DNA of 64,000 nt from Streptomyces dengpaensis (lineage in GTDB: Bacteria > Actinomycetota > Actinomycetes > Streptomycetales > Streptomycetaceae), in assembly GCF_002946835.1 (NCBI RefSeq), contig NZ_CP026652.1:5642001-5706000 (forward strand), read 5' to 3'. Shown here piece after piece: positions 57,747 to 64,000 of this stretch. The translations under genes and the position numbers were made by a program. Numbering within the stretch: position 1 is the first letter of the stretch; the number at the start of each line of letters is the position of its first letter. The notes below the pieces were generated by a model. That model had not been told where the DNA came from, ran no database searches, and saw only the letters and a program-made list of their open reading frames with translations.

Positions 57747-60700
57747 TCAGTCCGCCACCGCGTACGCTTCGACGGTCCACAGCGAATACCCGTACTGCGT
57801 CGCCCTCTTGACCCCCTGGACGCGCACGTAACGCACATCGCGCTCGTCGAAGCGGAGGGATTCGCGGCCGCCGTGGCCGTCGTCGACCGTCGTCGCGGTG
57901 CGCCAGGTGCGGCCGTCGGCGGAGACCTGGATGCGGTACGAGGAGGGGTACGCGTCCTGCCAGTGCAGGACGAGACGGCCGAGGCGGGCCGGCTCGGCGA
58001 GGCGGACCTGCCACCAGGCGCCGTTCTCGATGGGGGAGGACCAACGAGTCTCTGGATCGCCGTCGTTCGCCGCCGACGCGGGGAAGTCCGCCGTCTCGTC
58101 GCCGGAGGAGGAGGCCACTCCGGAGCGGGCCAGGTCGGGGCCCGTCGTACGCGGGAAGGCGCGGACCGTCAGGGTGCGGGTCTCCGCGCCGAAGGTGACG
58201 GGGACCGCGTACGTTCCTGATGGCGTCCCCGGCGGGACGGTGACCTCGATCGGGAGGTCGACGGTGGTTCCGCGGGGGAGGGTCGAGGTTTCCGGGACGC
58301 GCACCGTGATGGGCTGCGGTGCCCTCGTGGTCAGTTCGCCGTTGACGTCGGCGGGGCGGAGCGACGTGAGGCGGGCCGTCACCCGCTCCGTGCCGCCGAT
58401 CTCCACGTCCGTCGTGGAGCGGGCCAACTTCAGCGAAGTGGCGGGGGAGTCGGCGAACCACGGCACGAGGTGGCGTACGCGGGAGGGCGCGGGGCCCGTG
58501 ACGCGTAGGGCGTCCACGTGGAGGTCCGTCGCCGTGAGCTCCGTCGCGCCCCCGGCCGAGAGGGAGCCGAGGCGCCGCCAGCCCTCGCCCGGCAGATGGG
58601 CCTCGACGGAACCGGTGGTGCCGGGTTCGGTGAGGACGCTCACGGCGGTGAGGGCGCGGGTGTGCGGGAAACGTACGGTGCGGCCGTCCGCCGTGGCGCC
58701 GCGGTCGGCGGCCGGCTCGTGGTCGAGGCCCGCCCAGGTCTCGTACGCCTTCCGGGCCTTCGTCAGGAACGTGTCCAGCACGCCCTTGCCGACCGTCACC
58801 TGGCTCGCCGCGAGTTCGCCGCGCAGTCGGTCGAGGGCGCGGTACGCCGTCCAGGCCGCCGTGGCGTCGCCGTCCGCCTGGGCGCGCAGCATGGCGACCG
58901 CCGTCTCGCCGGCCTCGCCATAGCGCGCCAACTGCGCGGTCCAGGGCGCCACTTCGGCCGCGAGCGGGCCGTCGGCCAGCCGCTGCGGGGTCTCGCGCAT
59001 CACGGTGAACGCGGCGCGCAGCCGCCGGGTCGCCGTCTCGTTCGCGGCCCGGTCCGTGCTCGTACGCGCCTGCCAGAACGCCTCCATGAGCGGGCGCAGA
59101 TACGCCGACTCGTCGCCGCCGAGGACGGAGGAGGCGTCGTTGCCGGCCAGGGCGCGCAGCGCGTCCCCGCGGCGCGCGTCGCCGTCCGCGAGGTCGTCGA
59201 TCGCGGCCTTCCAGGACTCCTGGGGGCGGTAGTCCCGCGGGTTCCAGGCGTAGTCGGCGGCGGTGAACAGCGGGATGCGGGACGCCTCGGCCTGGGGCAT
59301 CGCGTTCGCCAGCAGGGCCGCCGAGCCCGTCGCGACCGCCGGCTCGCGCCCCTGGTACGGGCCGAGGAACACCCGGTCCTGCGCGTAGTCGTTGACCGGG
59401 TAGTTGTCCATGGTGACGAGCGGGTGGCCGCCGAACGCCTCCCGGGTGCGGGCCAGTTCGCGTCCTGTGATCGTCCTCGGTACGACGCCGACGCCCGTCC
59501 ACGCCACCTCGACGCCCTCGTCCAGGGCGCTCGACAGCTTTCGGCGGTAGGTCGTCGAGCCGTCCTCGTAGTACTCCGTCGGCATCAGGGACAACGCGGC
59601 GGCGTCCGGGTGGCGTTCGGCCAGGTGCCGGGCCACCGCGTTCGCCACCCGGGCCTGCGCCTTCGCGGCCGCCTCGGGACCGGAGCCGAACATGTCGGCG
59701 TCCGCGCCGCAGTGCCACTCGCTGTAGCTGACGTCCTGGAACTGGAGCTGGAAGACCCGGAACCCGAGCGCCCACATGGCGTCGAGCTTGCGCGTCAGCG
59801 CCTTCACGTCGGCGTCCGAGGCGAAGCACATCGCCTGGCCCGGGGCCACCGCCCAGGCCAGGGTGACGTGGTTGCCGCGCGCCCGCTCCGCCAGCTCCCG
59901 GAACTCCGCGCGCTGCTCGGCCGGGTACGGCTCACGCCAGCGGGCCTGGCGGTAGAGGTCGTCGCCCGGGGCGTACACGTAGCGGTTCTGCTTGGTGCGG
60001 CCCATGAAGTCCGCCTGGGCGAGGCGCTGTTCGCGGGACCAGGGCGTGCCGTAGAAGCCCTCGGTGGTGCCGCGGACGGCGGTGCCGGGCCAGTCGCGGA
60101 CGACGACCCCCGCGATCCGGCCGTCGGCGCCGATGAGCTGCCTGAGCGTCTGCACCGCGTGGAACAGGCCGTCCTCGCCGACCCCCGCGAGGGCGACCGT
60201 GTCACGGCCGTCGGTGCGGCCGACGGCCAGGCGGTAGCCGCCGGTCGGCAGGTCGGCGCGGGGCGCGGCGCCCAGCGCCGTGAGCGCCCGCTCCACCGGG
60301 CTCGTGGCGGCGCGCGCACCCAGGGCGTGCGCCCCATCGGCGGCCGCGCTCCCGGCGTGCCCGCCGAAGGGGTACGGGGGCTGGGAGGGGCGCGAGGACT
60401 GCGGGGAGTACGGGGACTGCGGGGGCTGCTGGGAGTTCGCGCTCCGCGCGCCCTGTCGGCCCGGTTGTGCCGCCTCCTGGCCCGCATACACCACCAGCGC
60501 ACGCGCCGGGAGCGCATCCGCTTCGTGCGCTGTCGTGATCTTGCGCGCGCCGGCTTGGCGGAGCAGCGTGCGCAGCGCGTCGAGGGCGTACGGATCGGCC
60601 GTGCCGCCGGACGGCGAGCCGGTGACCAGGACGACCCCGTCCGGGACCGCGACCGAGGTACCGCCCGCGCGCAGGGACTGCGGGCGGGGCCAGACCGGGG

Positions 60701-60842
60701 GGATCCCGCTCTCGGCGGACTCGCGGTCGTCGGCGGAAGCCGTTGGTGCGGGCGGCGCGGCGACGGCGGGAGCCGTTCCCAGCGCGCTCGCGACGACGGC
60801 GAACGCGAGCGCGGCCGCCCCTTTCCCACGCCGGAGTTGCAC
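57747..60842 (-). CDS. Secreted GH84-type beta-N-acetylglucosaminidase
   Basis: 1031 residues from GTG 60842, preceded by GAGGAGGGGGACC. The signal peptide is VQLRRGKGAAALAFAVVASALGTAPAVAA. A GH20b-like N-domain with a Gln/Ser/Pro-rich insertion (SQQPPQSPYSPQSSRPSQPP) leads to the catalytic barrel: VVVRDWPGTAVRGTTEGFYGTPWSREQRLAQADFMGR, NRYVYAPGDDLYRQARWREPYP, VFQLQFQDVSYSEWHCGADADMFG. Then come LSLMPTEYYEDG and VAWTGVGVVPRTIT, and PLVTMDNYPVNDYAQDRVFLGPYQGRE. A C-terminal F5/8-type carbohydrate-binding domain (ASSSGDETADFPASAANDGDPETRWSSP) ends the protein. It removes N-acetylglucosamine from extracellular glycans. Confidence 0.9.
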   Translation of the reverse strand: MQLRRGKGAAALAFAVVASALGTAPAVAAPPAPTASADDRESAESGIPPVWPRPQSLRAGGTSVAVPDGVVLVTGSPSGGTADPYALDALRTLLRQAGARKITTAHEADALPARALVVYAGQEAAQPGRQGARSANSQQPPQSPYSPQSSRPSQPPYPFGGHAGSAAADGAHALGARAATSPVERALTALGAAPRADLPTGGYRLAVGRTDGRDTVALAGVGEDGLFHAVQTLRQLIGADGRIAGVVVRDWPGTAVRGTTEGFYGTPWSREQRLAQADFMGRTKQNRYVYAPGDDLYRQARWREPYPAEQRAEFRELAERARGNHVTLAWAVAPGQAMCFASDADVKALTRKLDAMWALGFRVFQLQFQDVSYSEWHCGADADMFGSGPEAAAKAQARVANAVARHLAERHPDAAALSLMPTEYYEDGSTTYRRKLSSALDEGVEVAWTGVGVVPRTITGRELARTREAFGGHPLVTMDNYPVNDYAQDRVFLGPYQGREPAVATGSAALLANAMPQAEASRIPLFTAADYAWNPRDYRPQESWKAAIDDLADGDARRGDALRALAGNDASSVLGGDESAYLRPLMEAFWQARTSTDRAANETATRRLRAAFTVMRETPQRLADGPLAAEVAPWTAQLARYGEAGETAVAMLRAQADGDATAAWTAYRALDRLRGELAASQVTVGKGVLDTFLTKARKAYETWAGLDHEPAADRGATADGRTVRFPHTRALTAVSVLTEPGTTGSVEAHLPGEGWRRLGSLSAGGATELTATDLHVDALRVTGPAPSRVRHLVPWFADSPATSLKLARSTTDVEIGGTERVTARLTSLRPADVNGELTTRAPQPITVRVPETSTLPRGTTVDLPIEVTVPPGTPSGTYAVPVTFGAETRTLTVRAFPRTTGPDLARSGVASSSGDETADFPASAANDGDPETRWSSPIENGAWWQVRLAEPARLGRLVLHWQDAYPSSYRIQVSADGRTWRTATTVDDGHGGRESLRFDERDVRYVRVQGVKRATQYGYSLWTVEAYAVAD

Positions 60843-61143
60843 GGTCCCCCTCCTCGTTGGTCCGCTCCCCGATGGCACCGACGGGGAGGCGCGTCGAGCC
60901 CACCATCCACGTGGTGAGGGTGTCAATGAGAGTGGCCGAAGTGCGTTGATTGCCCCAACCTGGAGAAGCCGCCTAGCCACGGAATGTGACCAGAAGCACG
61001 TTGTTCGTCCGGGAACGTCTGCCGTCGCGCCTGCTGGGTAGGGCTGCGATGACCCGCCCTGGGGCACGCCCCCGGCATCACCCGCCGGACCGGGCCCCAG
61101 GCCGCCGTACTCGACATTCGACGTACTCGACAAGGAGGCCCCC

Positions 61144-61677
61144 GTGGCCGCATCGGCACACCTTCTCCTCTCGGCCCTGTCCAAACCCGAGCCGGAGCGG
61201 TCCGTGCGTGACGCGGAGTCGCCCGTACGTGGGCTGGAGTCGTCCGTGCGTGACGCGGAGTCGCCCGTACGTGGGCTGGAGTCGTCCGTGCGTGACGCGG
61301 AGTCGCCCGTACGTGGGCTGGAGTCGTCCGTGCGTGACGCGGAGTCGCCCGTACGTGGGCTGGAGCCGTCCGTGCGTGACGCCGAGTCGCCCGTACGTGG
61401 GCTGGAGCCGTCCGTGCGTGACGCCGAGTCGCCCGTACGTGGGCTGGAGCCGTCCGTACGTGACGCCGAGTCGCCCGTGCGCCGGCCGGAGCCGTCCCTC
61501 GAACCCGAGGGCGCCCACCTGTGCCTGCTCAGCGCGGAAGGCGCCTGCGCGGAGGCCCCGCTGACCAGCGAACCCCCGCTGCCCGACGCCGAACCGCTGA
61601 CCAGCGAGCCGCCGCTGGCCGACGCCGCGCACCTGACGAGTGAGCCCACCTCCACCGGTGCCGCGTCGGGGGTCTAG
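61144..61677 (+). CDS. 14-residue tandem-repeat protein upstream of malQ
   Basis: 177 residues from GTG 61144, with AAGGAGG 5 bases upstream. After VAASAHLLLSALSKPEPER come seven 14-residue repeats of the form SSVRDAESPVRGLE, with S-to-P changes at the first position in later copies. A less regular EAPLTSEPPLPDAEPLTSEPPLADAAHLTSEP region follows. Each repeat alternates Arg with Asp/Glu, giving a charge-balanced, probably disordered chain. The TAG stop abuts the malQ ATG, so the two genes are almost certainly translated together. I know of no named family. The good ribosome-binding site and coupling argue that it is expressed. Confidence 0.65.
   Translation: MAASAHLLLSALSKPEPERSVRDAESPVRGLESSVRDAESPVRGLESSVRDAESPVRGLESSVRDAESPVRGLEPSVRDAESPVRGLEPSVRDAESPVRGLEPSVRDAESPVRRPEPSLEPEGAHLCLLSAEGACAEAPLTSEPPLPDAEPLTSEPPLADAAHLTSEPTSTGAASGV
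61198..61491 (+). repeat. 42-bp tandem repeat, seven copies
   Basis: Seven in-phase 42-bp units (TCCGTGCGTGACGCGGAGTC at the start of each) encode the 14-residue repeats. Substitutions are graded along the array, as expected for stepwise duplication. Confidence 0.95.
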
Positions 61678-63804
61678 ATGCCACCACGTCGGCCCGCCGA
61701 CCCACCGCAGACGACACCGCACGCGACGCCACAGCCGACGCCGCCGACGCCCCTGTCCCGGCTCGCCGAACTGCACGGCGTCGCCACCTCCTACAGCCCC
61801 TCCCCGGACCGTACGGTCGCCGCCTCGGACACCGCGGTCGTCGCGGCCCTGGCGGCGCTCGACGTCGACGCGAGCACGCCCGGCGCCGTCAGCGCCGCCC
61901 TCGCGGCACGGGAGGCCGAGACGCGGGAGCGGCTGCTGCCGCCGACGGTGGTGTGCTGGGGCGGCCGCGCCCCCGCAGAGCTGGCCGAACTGCCGGACGG
62001 CACCCGGCTCCGTATCGCGACCGAACAGGGCGAGACCCGCGCCGAGGCCGAACGACTCCCGCCCGGCGTCCACGCGTTGCACGCCGCCGCCCCCGACGGC
62101 CGTACCGCCGACGTCCACCTCGTCGTCGCCCCCGCCCGGCTGCCCACCGGGCCCGGACGCACGTACGGCCTCCTCGTCCAGCTCTACTCACTCCTGTCCC
62201 GCCGCTCCTGGGGCATGGGCGACCTCGGCGACCTCGCCGAGCTGACCGCCTGGGCGGGCCGCGCGCTCGGCGCCGGATTCGTGCAGGTCAACCCGCTGCA
62301 CGCGGCCGTACCCGGGGAACCCACCGACCCGTCTCCGTACCGGCCCTCCTCCCGCCGCTTCGCCGATCCGGTGCATCTGCGGGTCGAGGACATCCCCGAG
62401 TACGCGTACGTCGACGAGCCCGACCGGCTGCGTACGCTGCTGGAGCGCGCCGAGCGGCTGCGTGAATCCGTGCTGCGCAAGGGCGCGTTGATCGACCGCG
62501 ACGCCGTGTGGGAGCTCAAGCGCGAGGCGCTGGAACTGGTGCGCGCGGTGCCCCTCGGGCCCGGCAGAAGGGCCGCGTACGCCGATTTCCTCGCCGAGGA
62601 GGGCGAGGCGCTGGAGGACCACGCCACCTGGTGCGCGCTCGCCGAGGTGTACGGCTCCGACTGGCGGCGGTGGCCCGCTGGTCTGCGTGACCCACGCTCG
62701 TCGGAAACCGCCCGCGCCCGGGGCGAGTTGATGGACCGCGTGGACTTCCACACCCGGCTCGCCTGGCTCACCGACGCCCAGCTCGCCACCGCCCAGCGCT
62801 CCGCGCGCGACGCGGGCATGCCGGTGGGGCTGGTGCACGATCTCGCCGTCGGGGTGCATCCGGACGGGGCCGACGCGTGGGCCCAGCAGGAGTACTTCGC
62901 CGCCGGCATGTCCGTCGGCGCGCCCCCGGACGCCTTCAACGCGCGCGGCCAGGACTGGGGCCTGCCGCCCTGGAGACCGGACCGGCTGGCCGCCTCGGGC
63001 TACGCCCCGTACCGCCGCCTCCTGCGTGCCCTCTTCCGCCACGCGGGCGCCCTGCGCATCGACCACGTCATGGGCCTGTTCCGGCTCTGGTGGATCCCGC
63101 AGGGACAGCCGCCCACGGAGGGCACGTACGTCCGTTACGACGCCGAGGCCATGCTCGCGGTCCTGGCGCTGGAGGCGTCGCGCGCCGGGGCGCTGGTCAT
63201 CGGCGAGGACCTCGGCACCGTCGAGCCGGGGGTGCGCGAGAGGCTGCAGGGGCGCGGAGTGCTCGGCACCTCGGTGCTGTGGTTCGAACGCGACTGGGAC
63301 GGCGACGGGCTGCCCCTTCCCCCCGAGCACTGGCGCGCCGACTGCCTGGCCACCGCCACCACCCACGACCTGCCGCCCACCGCGTCCCGGCTCACCGGCG
63401 ACCATGTCGAACTCCGCGACCGGCTAGGTCTGTTGACCCGTTCCCAGGAGGAGGAACGGGCCGCGGCCGCCGCCGACACGCGGGAGTGGCTGGCGCTGCT
63501 CACCCGGCTCGGGCTGCTGCGCGGCACGCGCGGCGGCTGCCCCGCCGTGGCGGAGGAGGCCGAGATCCAGGCCGTACACCGGTTCCTGCTGCGCACCCCG
63601 GCCCGCATGATCGGCGTCTGGCTCCCGGACACGGTCGGCGACCGGCGCCCGCAGAACCTGCCCGGAACGTGGGATCAGTATCCGAACTGGCGCCTGCCCA
63701 TCGCGGACGCGGAGGGCCGCCCGGTGACGCTGGAGGAACTGGCGGCCTCGCCTCGGCTGCATGAACTGATTGATGTGCTGCGGGGGCAGCGCTACCGGCG
63801 CTGA
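61678..63804 (+). CDS. malQ: 4-alpha-glucanotransferase (amylomaltase)
   Basis: 708 residues from ATG 61678. An actinobacterial N-terminal domain (LSRLAELHGVATSYSPSPDRTVAASDTAVVAALAALDVD) precedes the GH77 barrel. Visible motifs are RSWGMGDLGDLAELTAWAGRALGAGFVQVNPLHAAVPGEPTDPSPYRPSSRRF, MPVGLVHDLAVGVHPDGADAW, GAPPDAFNARGQDWGLPPWRPDRL, the nucleophile segment GALRIDHVMGLFRLWWIP, the acid/base GALVIGEDLGTVEPGV, and CLATATTHDLPPTASRLTGDH. It transfers glucan segments between maltodextrins in glycogen/maltose metabolism. The gene abuts the repeat-protein gene. Confidence 0.95.
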   Translation: MPPRRPADPPQTTPHATPQPTPPTPLSRLAELHGVATSYSPSPDRTVAASDTAVVAALAALDVDASTPGAVSAALAAREAETRERLLPPTVVCWGGRAPAELAELPDGTRLRIATEQGETRAEAERLPPGVHALHAAAPDGRTADVHLVVAPARLPTGPGRTYGLLVQLYSLLSRRSWGMGDLGDLAELTAWAGRALGAGFVQVNPLHAAVPGEPTDPSPYRPSSRRFADPVHLRVEDIPEYAYVDEPDRLRTLLERAERLRESVLRKGALIDRDAVWELKREALELVRAVPLGPGRRAAYADFLAEEGEALEDHATWCALAEVYGSDWRRWPAGLRDPRSSETARARGELMDRVDFHTRLAWLTDAQLATAQRSARDAGMPVGLVHDLAVGVHPDGADAWAQQEYFAAGMSVGAPPDAFNARGQDWGLPPWRPDRLAASGYAPYRRLLRALFRHAGALRIDHVMGLFRLWWIPQGQPPTEGTYVRYDAEAMLAVLALEASRAGALVIGEDLGTVEPGVRERLQGRGVLGTSVLWFERDWDGDGLPLPPEHWRADCLATATTHDLPPTASRLTGDHVELRDRLGLLTRSQEEERAAAAADTREWLALLTRLGLLRGTRGGCPAVAEEAEIQAVHRFLLRTPARMIGVWLPDTVGDRRPQNLPGTWDQYPNWRLPIADAEGRPVTLEELAASPRLHELIDVLRGQRYRR

Positions 63805-63862
63805 TCCATCCGTACGGCACCCCGGGCGCGCGGCTCATTCAGGTGTTCGCTACGTTGGCACC

Positions 63863-64000
63863 GTGGACAAGAAGAACGCCCTGCGCGCCGGCGCCCTGGC
63901 CGCCGGTACGACGCTGATGATGCTGCTCATGTCGTCCCCCGCGCTCGCGCTGACCCGCGACGACGGTGACGACCCCGGCTCGGGCCTGAGCGTGATCGAC
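63863..64000 (+). CDS. Secreted protein, N-terminal part only
   Basis: The GTG at 63863 starts VDKKNALRAGALAAGTTLMMLLMSSPALALTRDDGDDPGSGLSVID and runs off the window. The first 30 residues are a signal peptide with an AxA-type end (SPALA), followed by an acidic mature start. No ribosome-binding site is visible just upstream (CGCTACGTTGGCACC), so it could be a leaderless transcript. The family cannot be told from 46 residues, though short secreted Streptomyces proteins often look like this. Confidence 0.7.
   Translation, partial: MDKKNALRAGALAAGTTLMMLLMSSPALALTRDDGDDPGSGLSVID

Noticed and set aside
57427..60917. Long frames opposite or out of phase with the GH84 gene
   Set aside because: They are composition shadows; the minus-strand GH84 frame has a signal peptide, catalytic motifs and a C-terminal binding domain.
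60842..61655. An upstream extension of the GH84 frame to 61655
   Set aside because: It would read through the repeat array antisense and place the signal peptide 270 residues inside the protein; GTG 60842 with a purine-rich leader fits far better.
61078..62118. Minus-strand 346-residue frame with GRLQPTYGRLGVTHG repeats
   Set aside because: It overlaps the start of malQ and lacks a ribosome-binding site. The plus-strand repeat gene has AAGGAGG and abuts malQ.

Overview
The window looks like a chromosomal segment of a Streptomyces species. GC is very high with strong third-position GC bias. GTG and TTG starts are common, and many stop/start overlaps are ATGA or GTGA. Typical Streptomyces families are present: AfsR/SARP-type regulator, TgmA/TgmB-type RiPP pair, DUF1876, PknG-type kinase locus, HelR, and an EttA-like ABC-F protein. 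All calls come from reading the sequence and from recalled family knowledge; no database search was run.

Region 1 (1-8.5 kb). Two overlapping dynamin-like GTPase genes lie left of a tRNA-Arg(TCT). The tRNA is followed by a gene graveyard: scraps of a recombinase, an NB-ARC regulator, an IS3 transposase and a DUF7144-type membrane protein, then a SARP regulator that has lost its nucleotide-binding domain. Next to these is an intact two-gene ATP-grasp RiPP (graspetide) pair: precursor 7764-7955 and maturase 6793-7749.

Region 2 (8.5-27.1 kb). This is an exopolysaccharide locus. A tightly coupled minus-strand operon (wecB-type epimerase, two GT4-like enzymes, a GT2-like enzyme, Wzy-like polymerase, Wzx-like flippase; 18.3 to 11.1 kb) makes and exports a polymer. 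A polyprenyl-phosphate sugar transferase, glutaminyl cyclase, DUF4012 protein and a sortase-type LAETG surface protein follow. A divergent Wzz/BY-kinase and low-Mr phosphatase pair would control chain length. Facing the operon is a mirror-image relic of a related locus: a Wzy C-terminus, an intact pyruvyltransferase and a Wzx N-terminus.

Region 3 (27.1-33.6 kb). Accessory DNA: DUF1876 gene, IS scraps, a frameshifted zinc alcohol dehydrogenase with an intact divergent TetR gene and palindromic operator, then a 3.4-kb island bounded by 26-bp direct repeats. The island holds an integrase C-terminus fused to an IS transposase, a secreted protein of 19 Gly/Asp/His hexapeptides, a membrane protein and an S1-like protein.

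Region 4 (33.7-49.9 kb). Housekeeping and signalling: EttA, a thioesterase, a truncated haemoglobin, a PCMT-like methyltransferase, then a seven-gene minus-strand operon (GlnX-like, GlnH-like, coiled coil, PknG-like kinase, PP2C phosphatase, VWA, FHA) that extends the mycobacterial PknG/GlnX/GlnH sensing module.

Region 5 (50.1-64 kb). HelR (rifamycin-resistance RNA polymerase ATPase) lies behind a palindrome resembling the rifamycin-associated element. Between them is a 48-codon remnant of a GT1 glycosyltransferase. MscS channel, HNH endonuclease, a PadR-ABC transporter operon, a secreted GH84 N-acetylglucosaminidase, a repeat protein, MalQ and the start of a secreted protein follow.
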